From Terasakiella pusilla DSM 6293 (GTDB lineage: Bacteria > Pseudomonadota > Alphaproteobacteria > Rhodospirillales > Terasakiellaceae), in NCBI RefSeq assembly GCF_000688235.1, contig NZ_JHYO01000005.1, positions 1-64,000 of the forward strand: a stretch of DNA of 64,000 nt, read 5' to 3'. Made by a program: the position numbers and the translations under genes. The notes beneath the pieces were generated by a model. The model made no database searches. It was given only the letters and a program-made list of their open reading frames with translations, and was not told where the DNA came from. Below, in pieces: positions 46,560 to 55,722 of this stretch. Position 1 is the stretch's first letter; every line of letters starts with the position of its first letter.

Positions 46560-47362
46560 GGTTTTGCCTTTTTAAACGGTTGTAACAGCATTTGATCAAG
46601 TCTCAAATTGGACGGGTTTCTGAAGTCGTCCAAGCCGATCTCCATGTTATCATGACCCTTTGCGGGTTGATCAACATAGGTGCGACAAAGTCTATCCCAC
46701 AAACTGATGTTAAAGCCATAATTGCTATCTGTTTCTGCTTGCGTAGAGGAGTGATGGACACGATGCATATCAGGTGTCACTACACCCCATCTCAGCCAAC
46801 GATCAAGGCCCAGTGGCAGTTTAAAGTTGGCATGATTAAACATTGCCATCCCGTTTAAAATTACCTCAAAAATAACAACGGAAACAGGATCAACCCCAAG
46901 CGCCAAGACCAATCCCATCTTATAAAGGAGCGAGAGGATGATCTCGATGGGATGAAAGCGGACGCCGGTCGTGACATCATAATCAAGGTCCGCATGATGC
47001 AAGCGATGTAACCGCCACAAGAGAGGCACTTTGTGCATCACGACATGCTGAACATAAATTAAAAAATCCAGCAGCAAAACACCGACCACAAGCCCCATAA
47101 TATCTGGAATGTCGATCAGGTTTAAAAGGCCGATCCCCAGACTTTGCGCATAAAGGGCCACACTAACGGGTACCCAAGGCAGCAGGAAGCGCGCAAACAG
47201 CGCGCCCACAAACAGGATACCTAAATTTGAAAACCATCTCTGGCGGCGCGTAAACGACCTTTTGCGCCGTGGCTTAATCGCTTCCAGCACCGCCATGACG
47301 AGGAACAGTCCGGCAAAGACCGATAGTCGGATGGTGCTTTCATGAGTAAGTAGGATATCCAT
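46556..47362 (-). CDS. Sterol desaturase/fatty acid hydroxylase family membrane protein
   Basis: 268 residues from the ATG at 47362, with AGAGG eight bases upstream. A multi-pass di-iron membrane enzyme by its His boxes: HVVMHKVPLLWRLHRLHHADLD, NGMAMFNHANF and DMHRVHHSS, the HxxxH / HxxHH / HxxHH pattern. Family members hydroxylate or desaturate lipids, sterols or hopanoid-type substrates. The substrate here is unknown. It overlaps the SAM hydrolase gene by four bases. Confidence 0.9.
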   Translation of the reverse strand: MDILLTHESTIRLSVFAGLFLVMAVLEAIKPRRKRSFTRRQRWFSNLGILFVGALFARFLLPWVPVSVALYAQSLGIGLLNLIDIPDIMGLVVGVLLLDFLIYVQHVVMHKVPLLWRLHRLHHADLDYDVTTGVRFHPIEIILSLLYKMGLVLALGVDPVSVVIFEVILNGMAMFNHANFKLPLGLDRWLRWGVVTPDMHRVHHSSTQAETDSNYGFNISLWDRLCRTYVDQPAKGHDNMEIGLDDFRNPSNLRLDQMLLQPFKKAKP

Positions 47363-47417
47363 AGACAAGGCCTCTTAAATCAGTATGTGCTAAATATAGC
47401 CTTCTTCAAGTGACTTG

Positions 47418-48278
47418 TCAGGGCTTCAGTGTCTTTTTCCCTTGGCGCAACTGGATGATCCCGACCCCACAAAGGGTCAGCATACCGCCGATTATTTTAT
47501 AAATGGTCAGGGCTTCCCCCAGCAATGTCACCCCTGCAGCAACCCCAATTACCGGCGAAAGCATGGTAAAGGGCACGACCTGATTGACATCCAGCCGCCC
47601 GATCAGGGAATACCAGATATGATAGGCTAACAAAGACGAAAAACAAATCGTATAGCCCAGCATCGCCCATGCTTGCAGACTTGCGGCCTGCACAGCCTGC
47701 ATCTGGTTGTCTTCCAGCATAAAGGAAAGTGCGGCGATAAAGGGGCTGGCAAACAGGCCCATCCACCCAATGATGGCAAGCGGTGGAATGTGGTTGATCT
47801 TTTTGATCAGGATATTCGCCCATGCCCAGCAAAAAGCGGAAATGAACAGGATAAAGATGGCAAAGGGTGTGCCCCCCTGTGGTTCGCCCACAAGCAAAGC
47901 TGCCCCACCAAAAGCAAGACCCATCCCGAGACTGCGCTTCCACCCCAGTTTATCTTTAAAAAAGATGGCGGCGAGGATGGAGCTGAAAGGCACGCCTAGC
48001 TGGATCAACAAGGCTGTGGTCGCCGCGTCCGCCCCGCTTAGCCCCACCATCAAGAAGCCAAAGTGACCGATCCCGAGGACAATCCCGACAAAAAAGACCG
48101 ATTTAAACTGAGTAATATCGATCCGAAAGAACGGCAGCAGAATAAGCGCGGTAATCGTAAATCGTAAAAATGACAAGGTCAGCGGGGGGATTTCTGTCAC
48201 AGCCAATTTGATTGCGACAAAATTAAACCCCCAGAAAACCACAACGCATAACGCGAGTAGAAAATCACGGGGGTTCAT
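47418..48278 (-). CDS. EamA/DMT-family transporter
   Basis: 286 residues from the ATG at 48278, with AGGA upstream; a GTG at 48296 is also in frame. About ten membrane helices arranged as two EamA repeats (FLLALCVVVFWGFNFVAIKLA, and the second starting near AIFILFISAFCWAWANILIKK). RhaT/YdcZ-like exporters of amino acids or metabolites; the substrate is unknown. Lies between the sterol desaturase-like gene and phoB, all leftward. Confidence 0.9.
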   Translation of the reverse strand: MNPRDFLLALCVVVFWGFNFVAIKLAVTEIPPLTLSFLRFTITALILLPFFRIDITQFKSVFFVGIVLGIGHFGFLMVGLSGADAATTALLIQLGVPFSSILAAIFFKDKLGWKRSLGMGLAFGGAALLVGEPQGGTPFAIFILFISAFCWAWANILIKKINHIPPLAIIGWMGLFASPFIAALSFMLEDNQMQAVQAASLQAWAMLGYTICFSSLLAYHIWYSLIGRLDVNQVVPFTMLSPVIGVAAGVTLLGEALTIYKIIGGMLTLCGVGIIQLRQGKKTLKP

Positions 48279-48319
48279 ATTTTTAGTCCTAAGCACATCA
48301 TGCGCGGACTATGCATGGA

Positions 48320-49009
48320 TTATACGGTTGAGTCTAATGAATAACCCGCTGCACGGACCGTCCTGATGAAATCTGGTTTCTCGTCTACACTCAAGGCTTT
48401 GCGCAGTCGACGGATGTGTACATCCACGGTTCTGACTTCCACGTGGATGTCACGTCCCCAGACTTTATCCAACAGTTGCTCGCGAGAAAAGACTCGGCCC
48501 GGACGCTCCATCAAGACGCGTAACAGGCGGTATTCGGTTGGACCCAAATGCACAGGCGTTTCATCACGAAGGACCTTATGTTCAGATAAATCCATAGAGA
48601 TATCTTCATAAGACAGTTTATCTTCGCTTAAAGCCGGGCTCGCACGACGCAAGACTGCTTTTGCACGCGCGATGAGTTCGTTCGGTGAAAACGGCTTAAC
48701 GATATAGTCGTCTGCGCCACTATCAAGCCCACGGATACGATCTGTTTCTTCGCCACGGGCAGTCAGCATAATGATCGGCAGGGACTTTGTAGATTTACGT
48801 TCTCGCAGACGGCGGCAAACTTCAATACCGCTGAGGCCAGGAAGCATCCAATCAAGGATAATCAGATCGGGTTCTTCCTCTTCCACCAACAACATCGCTT
48901 CTTCGCCATCACCAACGCATAAAGCGCGAAAATTCTCTTTCTCAAGGTTGTAGCGTACGAGTTCTGCCAACGGCGGTTCGTCTTCAACCACTAAAACTAA
49001 CGGGTTCAT
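48320..49009 (-). CDS. phoB: Phosphate regulon response regulator PhoB
   Basis: 229 residues, OmpR/PhoB type. Receiver domain with acidic pocket VVEDEPP and phosphorylated Asp D53 in IILDWMLPG, Lys in DYIVKPFSPNEL; C-terminal winged helix (LGPTEYRLLRVLMERPGRVFSREQLLDKVWG, DVHIRRLRKAL). PhoB, phosphorylated by PhoR in low phosphate, binds the Pho boxes found upstream of pstS and phoR in this window. Last gene of the run, 5 bases after phoU. Confidence 0.96.
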   Translation of the reverse strand: MNPLVLVVEDEPPLAELVRYNLEKENFRALCVGDGEEAMLLVEEEEPDLIILDWMLPGLSGIEVCRRLRERKSTKSLPIIMLTARGEETDRIRGLDSGADDYIVKPFSPNELIARAKAVLRRASPALSEDKLSYEDISMDLSEHKVLRDETPVHLGPTEYRLLRVLMERPGRVFSREQLLDKVWGRDIHVEVRTVDVHIRRLRKALSVDEKPDFIRTVRAAGYSLDSTV

Positions 49010-49014
49010 ACTTT

Positions 49015-49725
49015 TTACTCTTCAAGGCCTTCAAAACTTGTGTCGTCGTCTTTTGGACGCTCATCTTTAGGGTGCTTCCCTGTAACGAGGAAATGCACAT
49101 TTTCCGCAATGTTTGTCGCATGGTCGCCTGCCCGTTCAACGTTTTTGGCGATAAACAGCAGGTGTGTACACGGCGTGATGTTGCGCGGGTCTTCCATCAT
49201 ATAAGTCAGCAGTTCACGGAACAGACTTGTGTGAAGCTGATCCACAACCTCATCCTGCTGGCGAATGTCGATGGCTTTACGCTCGTCACGTTCCAGATAG
49301 GCGTCCAGTACGTTATGGATCATGGACTGAACCAACGACGCCATACGCGCGATTGTGTGAACAGCACCGATCGGTGTTGTGTTGGAAAGCGTGATGGTAC
49401 GTTTTGCGATGTTTTTAGACAAATCGCCAATACGTTCCAGATCAGAAGATGTCTTAAGTGCCGCGATTACTGCACGCAGATCATCCGCAACCGGCTGACG
49501 CAAGGCCAGAATGCGCGTTACTTCGGAGTTGATCTCCATTTCCAGCTCATCGACTTTAAGATCGTCATGGATAACGTCTGCGGCCAAGGCTGTATCGCGT
49601 TTGACCAGAGCTTCGGAGGCACGACCCAACAGAGACTCTGACAAGCCGCCCATACGGGCAATGGCGTTATCGAGCTGCGTAAGTTCAGAATCGTAAGATT
49701 TTACTGTATGTTCAACGGTGTTCAT
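49015..49725 (-). CDS. phoU: Phosphate signalling protein PhoU
   Basis: 236 residues, two PhoU three-helix repeats (SYDSELTQLDNAIARMGGLSESLLGRASEAL and the repeat beginning MASLVQSMIHNVLDAYLERD). It links the PstSCAB transporter state to PhoR and keeps PhoB inactive in high phosphate. The metal-binding E/DxxxD motifs are visible (ERIGDLSKNIAKR, ERAGDHATNIAE). 9 bases after pstB. Confidence 0.95.
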   Translation of the reverse strand: MNTVEHTVKSYDSELTQLDNAIARMGGLSESLLGRASEALVKRDTALAADVIHDDLKVDELEMEINSEVTRILALRQPVADDLRAVIAALKTSSDLERIGDLSKNIAKRTITLSNTTPIGAVHTIARMASLVQSMIHNVLDAYLERDERKAIDIRQQDEVVDQLHTSLFRELLTYMMEDPRNITPCTHLLFIAKNVERAGDHATNIAENVHFLVTGKHPKDERPKDDDTSFEGLEE

Positions 49726-49734
49726 GGGATGCCC

Positions 49735-50610
49735 TTATCCGAAACGGCCTGTGATGTAGCCTTTGGTACGCTCATCTTCTGGTGAAGTGAAAATTTGTTC
49801 TGTTTCGCCGTATTCAACCAAATTTCCGAGATGGAAAAAGGCTGTTTGTTGTGACACCCGCGCAGCTTGTTGCATGGAGTGTGTGACGATGACGATTGTA
49901 TATGAACCACGCAGTTCGTCGATCAGTTCTTCAATCTTGGCCGTCGCAATCGGGTCAAGCGCAGAGCAAGGTTCATCCATCAACAGAATTTCAGGGTCAA
50001 CTGCGATCGCACGCGCAATACATAGGCGCTGCTGCTGACCACCGGAAAGACCTGTACCGGGTTCCAGCAAACGATCTTTGACTTCTTTCAACAGACCTAC
50101 TTTTTCAAGGCTGGTTTCTACAACCTCGTCCATTTCGGATTTGCTGGTCGCCAGACCATGCAGACGCGGGCCGTAAGCTACGTTGTCATAAATGGATTTC
50201 GGGAACGGGTTCGGTTTTTGGAAAACCATGCCGATTTTGGCACGTAACAGAACCGTGTCCACCTGTTTGGACAGGATATCAACCCCATCCATATGGATTT
50301 GACCGGACACAGAACAGTTGTCGATCGTGTCGTTCATACGGTTAATACAACGCAGGAACGTTGATTTACCGCAACCGGACGGGCCGATGAAGGAGGTCAC
50401 TTTGCTTTTCGGGATATCAAGGTTGATCCCGAAAAGGGCCTCTTTATCACCGTAACGAACGCGCACGTCTTCTGCTTTGATTTTCACTTGATCAGCCGGA
50501 ATCTTCATAGAAGTCACATCTGGCTTGGTCATCTCGTTATTGATATGGAGCGAGTTGTCGATATCAATTGCATTTTCTTTAGTCATTGGTTTCATAACTT
50601 TCGTTTCCAT
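49735..50610 (-). CDS. pstB: Phosphate ABC transporter ATP-binding protein PstB
   Basis: 291 residues, with a 30-40 residue N-terminal extension before [22 protein letters not shown], the usual start of the domain; internal ATGs at 50595 and 50586 are alternatives. Walker [13 protein letters not shown], signature [15 protein letters not shown], Walker [14 protein letters not shown], switch His in [12 protein letters not shown]. Energises phosphate uptake. One base after pstA. Confidence 0.95.
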   Translation of the reverse strand: METKVMKPMTKENAIDIDNSLHINNEMTKPDVTSMKIPADQVKIKAEDVRVRYGDKEALFGINLDIPKSKVTSFIGPSGCGKSTFLRCINRMNDTIDNCSVSGQIHMDGVDILSKQVDTVLLRAKIGMVFQKPNPFPKSIYDNVAYGPRLHGLATSKSEMDEVVETSLEKVGLLKEVKDRLLEPGTGLSGGQQQRLCIARAIAVDPEILLMDEPCSALDPIATAKIEELIDELRGSYTIVIVTHSMQQAARVSQQTAFFHLGNLVEYGETEQIFTSPEDERTKGYITGRFG

Positions 50611-50611
50611 A

Positions 50612-51898
50612 TTACCAACGTCGTTCTAACTTTTTACGCAGAAGGACTGCCAGTGCGTTCATAGTGATGAGGAAGCCCAGCAACACCATAATAGCAGCAG
50701 ACGTCTTTTCTACAAAGGCACGTTCCGGGCTGTCTGCCCAAAGATAAACCTGAACCGGTAAAACTGTTGCAGGGTCAAACGGCGTGCCCGGTACGTCCGC
50801 AATAAACGCGACCATACCAATCATAAGGAGAGGGGCGGTTTCCCCAAGAGCTTGCGCCATGCCGATAATTGTCCCCGTCAGAATGCCGGGCAACGCCAGC
50901 GGCAGTTGATGGTGGAACACTGCTTGCATCTTGGATGCCCCTACCCCAATTGCAGCTTCCATAATGGACGGCGGAATGGATTTAAGGGCAGCACGTGAGG
51001 CAATGATAATTGTCGGCAATGTCATCAAGGCCAGCACAAAACCACCCGCAATCGGCGCCGAGCGCGGCATGCCAAACAAATTGAGGAAGATCGCAAGACC
51101 CAGCAGACCAAACACGATGGAAGGCACAGCCGCAAGGTTATTAATGTTGACCTCGACAATATGGGTGAACTTGTTTTTCGGTGCAAATTCTTCCAGATAG
51201 ATCGCTGCCATAACACCCAGCGGGAACGAGAGCGCCAAGGTCACCAGCATTGTCAATGCCGAGCCAATCAATGCGCCACGGATACCGGCTTGTTCCGGCT
51301 CCCGCGAGTCACCCGCCACAAAGAAGTTTGTGTTAAAGCGTGTTTCAACGCGGTTTTCTGCTTCCAGTTTTTCGACCCAAGCAATTTCCATGTTGGTAAT
51401 CGGTCGGGTGTTTTCCGGCTCATCACGTTTGAACACGTCTTTGACAAGCATATCTACTTCGTCGGAGGCCATGACCCAGACTGAAAGGTTTTGCCCGATG
51501 ACGGCCTGGTTGGCTAGGACCATGTCACGCAGATCATACACAGCGCTTGAACTAACAAGGTTTGCCAAGGTCCGTTTATCACGTCTGGCAGTTACTTCAG
51601 GGAATTTGTCGTACAAGGACTGGCGTACAATCTTGGCATAGTCGGCCGAGCGCAGCGCTTTTTCATCGCGATCACCTTTAGGATCAATGATACCTTCATC
51701 CATAAAGACATCAATCTGCACATAGGTCTGACGAAAGCCTGTGTAACCGTTTGAGATGATGCTGGTAAACAGCATGACAACACAAAGAAAAGCAAAAGCC
51801 AGAGCACCGATACCAAAAGCTTTGAAGCGTGTTTCGGCGGCGTGGCGTTTTTTCAAACGCGCGCGCGCCTTTTTCATAGATTCTTTTAACTCAGTCAT
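50612..51898 (-). CDS. pstA: Phosphate ABC transporter permease PstA
   Basis: 428 residues from the ATG at 51898; frames to 52009 would overlap pstC heavily. It has an N-terminal charged region, a first membrane helix (about 28-50), an extended periplasmic domain of about 150 residues (alphaproteobacterial type, with a DUF3333-like part), then the permease domain with EAA loop [33 protein letters not shown]. Its start overlaps the pstC stop by 8 bases. Confidence 0.94.
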   Translation of the reverse strand: MTELKESMKKARARLKKRHAAETRFKAFGIGALAFAFLCVVMLFTSIISNGYTGFRQTYVQIDVFMDEGIIDPKGDRDEKALRSADYAKIVRQSLYDKFPEVTARRDKRTLANLVSSSAVYDLRDMVLANQAVIGQNLSVWVMASDEVDMLVKDVFKRDEPENTRPITNMEIAWVEKLEAENRVETRFNTNFFVAGDSREPEQAGIRGALIGSALTMLVTLALSFPLGVMAAIYLEEFAPKNKFTHIVEVNINNLAAVPSIVFGLLGLAIFLNLFGMPRSAPIAGGFVLALMTLPTIIIASRAALKSIPPSIMEAAIGVGASKMQAVFHHQLPLALPGILTGTIIGMAQALGETAPLLMIGMVAFIADVPGTPFDPATVLPVQVYLWADSPERAFVEKTSAAIMVLLGFLITMNALAVLLRKKLERRW

Positions 51899-53273
51899 AT
51901 TTTTCTCTGTATTTGGCAACCACACGAAGGGCAACAACATTGAGACATAGTGTAACGCAGAACAAGACAAGGCCCAGTGCAAAAGCTGCAAGTGTTTTCG
52001 GGCTATCAAATTCCTGATCCCCGACCAGCAAGGTAACCATCTGCACCGTCGCGGTCGTGACAGCCTGCAAGGGGTTTGCCGTCAGGTTTGCGGTTAGACC
52101 GGCGGCCATAACCACAATCATGGTCTCGCCAATCGCACGGGAAATCGCAAGCATCACACCGCCGACAATACCCGGCAAGGCTGCTGGTAAAATAACGTTT
52201 AAAACAGTTTCAGATTTGGTACCGCCCAAGGCGTAAGAGCCATCGCGCAAGGACTGAGGGACAGCACGGATAACATCATCAGACAATGAGGAGACAAACG
52301 GGATAATCATAACCCCCATCACCAAACCGGCTGCCAATGCACTTTCAGAAGACACATCGATCCCCCAGCTATCGCCAATATTTCTGATGTGCGGGGCGAC
52401 CACGAGCGCAGCGAAGAAGCCGTAAACAACGGTCGGAATACCAGCCAGAATTTCCAGCATGGGTTTGCCGAACGCACGCACTTTAGGGGTCGCATATTCA
52501 GACATATAGATCGCGGACAATAAACCGACAGGAACCGCAACACACATCGCGATGAACGAAATCAGCAATGTACCAGCAAAAATCGGCACAGCCCCAAAGG
52601 AACCTTGGCTCGCTACCTGATCTTTACGCAAAGCAATCTGCGGGCTCCATTCCAGACCGAACAAAAAGTCTGTGAACGGAACTTTGCCAAAAAAGCGAAT
52701 GGCTTCAAACAGCAAGGACGCAACAATCCCGATTGTCGTTAAAATGGCTACAATAGAACTGGCCAGCAACACCAAACGGATGATGTCTTCAACCTGATTG
52801 CGTGCTTTGAGTTCCGCGCCAATCCGACGACGACCTATCACAAGTCCGATAATGGAGAAAGCAATAACTGCGACCGCAAGACTTGCCGTGCCAACACTTT
52901 TGAGGTGGCTGTAATGGGCAGCCGCAGCGATCATAGAGGGATCATCTGCGCCACGGCCAGTGCCATTCAAGGCAAGGAATTTGATGTCACTCAGAACACG
53001 TGAAACAACAGCGCTTGAAGCGTCTGGATCCAGACTTGAAACACCCGATAACACGAGCGAGTTTACGATTTGCGGTTCAAATAAAGTCCACAGAACGCAC
53101 AAGACAAGGGCCGGAACACCACACCATATGGCAACAAAATAACCATAGTGACGCGGTAAGGAATGTAATTTACGAATATCGCCGCCCACCGTGGATACGG
53201 CGCGCGAACGTCCCATATAATAGCCGATCAAGGCTAAAAGCAGGACTGTAAATGTGAAAATCGTAGTTTGCAT
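51891..53273 (-). CDS. pstC: Phosphate ABC transporter permease PstC
   Basis: 460 residues, longer than the E. coli protein (about 319), owing to an N-terminal block with extra membrane helices and a periplasmic stretch, as is usual in alphaproteobacteria. The permease domain begins near GAVPIFAGTLLISFIAMCVAVPVGLLSAIYMSE and has the EAA loop LGGTKSETVLNVILPAALPGIVGGVMLAISRAIGET. Separated from pstS by a hairpin that probably limits read-through. Confidence 0.94.
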   Translation of the reverse strand: MQTTIFTFTVLLLALIGYYMGRSRAVSTVGGDIRKLHSLPRHYGYFVAIWCGVPALVLCVLWTLFEPQIVNSLVLSGVSSLDPDASSAVVSRVLSDIKFLALNGTGRGADDPSMIAAAAHYSHLKSVGTASLAVAVIAFSIIGLVIGRRRIGAELKARNQVEDIIRLVLLASSIVAILTTIGIVASLLFEAIRFFGKVPFTDFLFGLEWSPQIALRKDQVASQGSFGAVPIFAGTLLISFIAMCVAVPVGLLSAIYMSEYATPKVRAFGKPMLEILAGIPTVVYGFFAALVVAPHIRNIGDSWGIDVSSESALAAGLVMGVMIIPFVSSLSDDVIRAVPQSLRDGSYALGGTKSETVLNVILPAALPGIVGGVMLAISRAIGETMIVVMAAGLTANLTANPLQAVTTATVQMVTLLVGDQEFDSPKTLAAFALGLVLFCVTLCLNVVALRVVAKYREKYD

Positions 53274-53311
53274 CTATGCTGTCACAACTTTAAAAGGAAT
53301 AAAAAAATAAG

Positions 53312-53345
53312 CACGAAAAAGCGGCGGCCATTAAAAACCGCCGCT
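53312..53345 (-). terminator. Hairpin between pstS and pstC
   Basis: AGCGGCGG (53320-53327) pairs with CCGCCGCT (53338-53345). On the minus strand the stem is followed by TTTTCGTGC. It probably works as a partial terminator so that PstS is made in excess over the membrane parts. Confidence 0.65.
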
Positions 53346-53360
53346 AGATCGTAGACTAGC

Positions 53361-54392
53361 TTAGCTACCAGCACCCAGTGCTTCTACAGCGGCTTTGTAC
53401 TTAGCGCGCTCTTCAACAGGCATCGGGATCAGGCCCTTGTCTGTCAGGTAACCTTCGTCGCCCCACGCTTTGTCCGCAGTGAACTCAGCCAAATATTCCA
53501 GGATACCCGGTACTTGACCAACATGTGCATTTTTCACGTAGAAAAACAGCGGGCGGGAAACAGGATAAGAACCGTCAGCGATGGCTTCAAATTCCGGTGC
53601 CTTACCGTCGATCAGGGAACCTTGAACAGAGTCAGAGTTTTGGTCGAGGAAAGAGAAACCAAATACGCCGAATGCGTCCGGGTTCGCGTTCAATTTTTGG
53701 ATGATCAGGTTGTCGTTTTCACCTGCATCAATGTAGGCGCCATCTTCACGAACAGAATGACAAACAGCTTTGTATTTCTTTTTGTCAGTCTTTTTCATGG
53801 CTTTGATATCATCAAATTGCTTACAACCACCTTCGAGGGCCAGTTCAGCAAATGCATCACGTGTACCAGAGGTCGGCGGTGGGCCGAGAACTTCGATCTT
53901 AATATCCGGCAGAGACGGGTCTACGTCAGACCATTTCTGGTTCGGGTTCGGAACCAGTTTGCCTTCTGCGTTCGGAACGTCTTTCGCAAGTGCAAGGAAG
54001 ATTTGCTTACGTGTGATTTCCAGCGGCTTACCTTGTTTAGAGTTCGCCAGAACGATGCCATCGTAGCCAACTTTAACTTCGGTGATTTTCTCAACGCCGT
54101 TTTTCGCACAACGTTCGATCTCGGATTGTTTAACCGCACGAGACGCGTTTGTGATGTCCGGGTGTTCTTCACCAACACCAGCACAGAACAGCTTGAAGCC
54201 GCCGCCAGAACCAGTAGATTCGATCACAGGTGTTTTGAAGCTAGTGCTTTTACCGAATGTTTCCGCAACAGATGTTGCAAAAGGATACACAGTAGAAGAA
54301 CCTACGATACGGATTTGATCGCGTGCTTCAGCGGCGCCTGCGGCCAAAACAGAAGCGAGTGCTGCAACAGCAAGCGTCTTCTTAATGCTCAT
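53361..54392 (-). CDS. pstS: Periplasmic phosphate-binding protein PstS
   Basis: 343 residues with a Sec signal peptide (KKTLAVAALASVLAAGAAEA). The mature protein begins RDQIRIVGSSTVYPFATSVAETFG and continues with TPVIESTGSGGGFKLFCAG, ITNASRAVKQSE and LGPPPTSGTRDAF, the phosphate-binding loops of the alphaproteobacterial PstS type. It delivers phosphate to PstCAB. A Pho box and -10 lie upstream at 54496-54529. Confidence 0.95.
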   Translation of the reverse strand: MSIKKTLAVAALASVLAAGAAEARDQIRIVGSSTVYPFATSVAETFGKSTSFKTPVIESTGSGGGFKLFCAGVGEEHPDITNASRAVKQSEIERCAKNGVEKITEVKVGYDGIVLANSKQGKPLEITRKQIFLALAKDVPNAEGKLVPNPNQKWSDVDPSLPDIKIEVLGPPPTSGTRDAFAELALEGGCKQFDDIKAMKKTDKKKYKAVCHSVREDGAYIDAGENDNLIIQKLNANPDAFGVFGFSFLDQNSDSVQGSLIDGKAPEFEAIADGSYPVSRPLFFYVKNAHVGQVPGILEYLAEFTADKAWGDEGYLTDKGLIPMPVEERAKYKAAVEALGAGS

Positions 54393-54495
54393 TTGGAGTA
54401 TCTCCGATATTATAATAAAACATGAAACGTTGTTCTTTGGAAAACCGTCGACTACGTGCCTTCCGTGAAAAACAACCTATGCTTCCTTAGATACG

Positions 54496-54529
54496 ATTTT
54501 ATGACGGAACTATTACAGTTTGATGACAG
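54496..54529 (-). promoter_or_regulatory. Pho box and -10 of the pstS promoter
   Basis: Read on the minus strand: CTGTCAT, 4 bases, CTGTAAT, then 10 bases, then TAAAAT as -10 (54501-54496). A third copy CCGTCAT keeps the 11-bp period and overlaps the -10. The first two match the PhoB half-site CTGTCAT in 7 and 6 of 7 bases. The box lies about 10 bases after the phoR stop, so pstS has its own phosphate-controlled promoter. Confidence 0.8.
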
Positions 54530-54538
54530 GCGGCAAAA

Positions 54539-55699
54539 TCAGTTGTTTTTTGCCGGCAAGCTGACACTGAAAATCGTTCCCTTGCCCAACTTGCTTTCCA
54601 CATGCAAGCGACCACGGTGGCGGGCAATGATATGCTTCACAATGGCGAGCCCAAGCCCCGTGCCTCCCATGGTGCGGGAACGGGCTTTATCAATCCGGTA
54701 AAAACGTTCTGTGAGGCGCGGGATATGTTTTTCATTAATGCCTTCGCCATGATCGCGCACATCAACCGCGACGCCGGGCACATTGCGATCTGGTAGCCTG
54801 TCGAGGGTACGAATGGCAATATCAACCGACGTATCCGGTTTGCCATACTTGATCGCGTTATCAATTAGGTTTTGAAAGACCTGTGTGATCTGATCTGAAT
54901 CGCCCTGCACCCAATATGCCTGATTATTCGGGACATTCAGGTTGAGTTTCATATTACGATCCATAGCTTTGAGCGATAGGATATCAGTAATATTTTGCAA
55001 AACGACAGTGACATTCACCGCATCATCCGGCGCCACATGTTCTTGAATCTGGACACGCGACAGAGAGAGAAGATCATCAATCAGGCGGGCCATACGATTG
55101 GCTTCCTGAATCATAATGTTTAAGAACCGTTCACGGGCTTCGCGGTCATCCTGTGCCGGTCCTTGAAGCGTTTCGATGAACCCCATAAGGGCGGATAAGG
55201 GGGAACGAAGCTCATGGCTGACATTGGCCACAAAGTCGCTGTGCATTTCTTCGGTACGTTTAACCAAGGTGGTGTCGCGCACCGTTAAAACCACGCCTTC
55301 CCCATTACCGATGAGGGCAATATGAATACTCAGGTGACGCTCAACAGGGGCTGGAAATTTGGCTTCACCGATCCAGTCTTTTTTACTCGCGAAAACCTTT
55401 TCAACGGCATCAATGACGTTGGGTTGGCGTAAACACTGAACAATGTTTTTATCAATCAACACGCGCCCAAACAGATTGAGTGCCGCTTTGTTGGCATGTT
55501 TGACAACCCGCTGGTTATCCAAAACCAAAATAGGGTCCGCCAAGGCCGCGATCACAGCCCCGGTTTCATTAATGGCCGCAACTTCTTTCGGCCTTTCTGG
55601 TTTAAGAACAGGCTCAACCTTTTTCTTACGAAACAACACGATGCTTACTCTGCTGAAAAGTGAAGGGAAAAATTGCAGCACACTATATGTCAATTTCAT
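54539..55699 (-). CDS. phoR: Phosphate regulon sensor histidine kinase PhoR
   Basis: 386 residues if it starts at the ATG 55699; I think a GTG at 55639 (366 residues, after AGAGTAAG) is at least as likely, because a Pho-type promoter covers the ATG. A short hydrophobic N-terminus leads to a PAS domain (about 50-150, AALADPILVLDNQRVVKHANKAALNLFG), the H-box DFVANVSHELRSPLSALMGFIETLQG, and the catalytic domain with N box (QNLIDNAIKYG), G1 (VDVRDHGEGI) and G2 (GGTGLGLAIVKHI). No clear periplasmic domain, as is usual for PhoR. Confidence 0.93.
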   Translation of the reverse strand: MKLTYSVLQFFPSLFSRVSIVLFRKKKVEPVLKPERPKEVAAINETGAVIAALADPILVLDNQRVVKHANKAALNLFGRVLIDKNIVQCLRQPNVIDAVEKVFASKKDWIGEAKFPAPVERHLSIHIALIGNGEGVVLTVRDTTLVKRTEEMHSDFVANVSHELRSPLSALMGFIETLQGPAQDDREARERFLNIMIQEANRMARLIDDLLSLSRVQIQEHVAPDDAVNVTVVLQNITDILSLKAMDRNMKLNLNVPNNQAYWVQGDSDQITQVFQNLIDNAIKYGKPDTSVDIAIRTLDRLPDRNVPGVAVDVRDHGEGINEKHIPRLTERFYRIDKARSRTMGGTGLGLAIVKHIIARHRGRLHVESKLGKGTIFSVSLPAKNN

Positions 55700-55715
55700 T
55701 TCAGTTTTATGACGC
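55682..55715 (-). promoter_or_regulatory. Pho-box-like promoter overlapping the phoR start
   Basis: On the minus strand: GCGTCAT (55715-55709), 4 bases, CTGAAAT (55704-55698), then 10 bases, then TATAGT (55687-55682). A third 7-mer TTGACAT (55693-55687) keeps the 11-bp period. Each 7-mer matches CTGTCAT in 5 of 7 bases. The layout is the same as at pstS. Confidence 0.5.
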
Positions 55716-55722
55716 GCACAGC

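Noticed and set aside
53514-54425. A 303-codon open frame opposite pstS
   Set aside because: Shadow of a strongly biased real gene; the product is rich in Cys, Arg and Phe and matches nothing, and pstS is certain.
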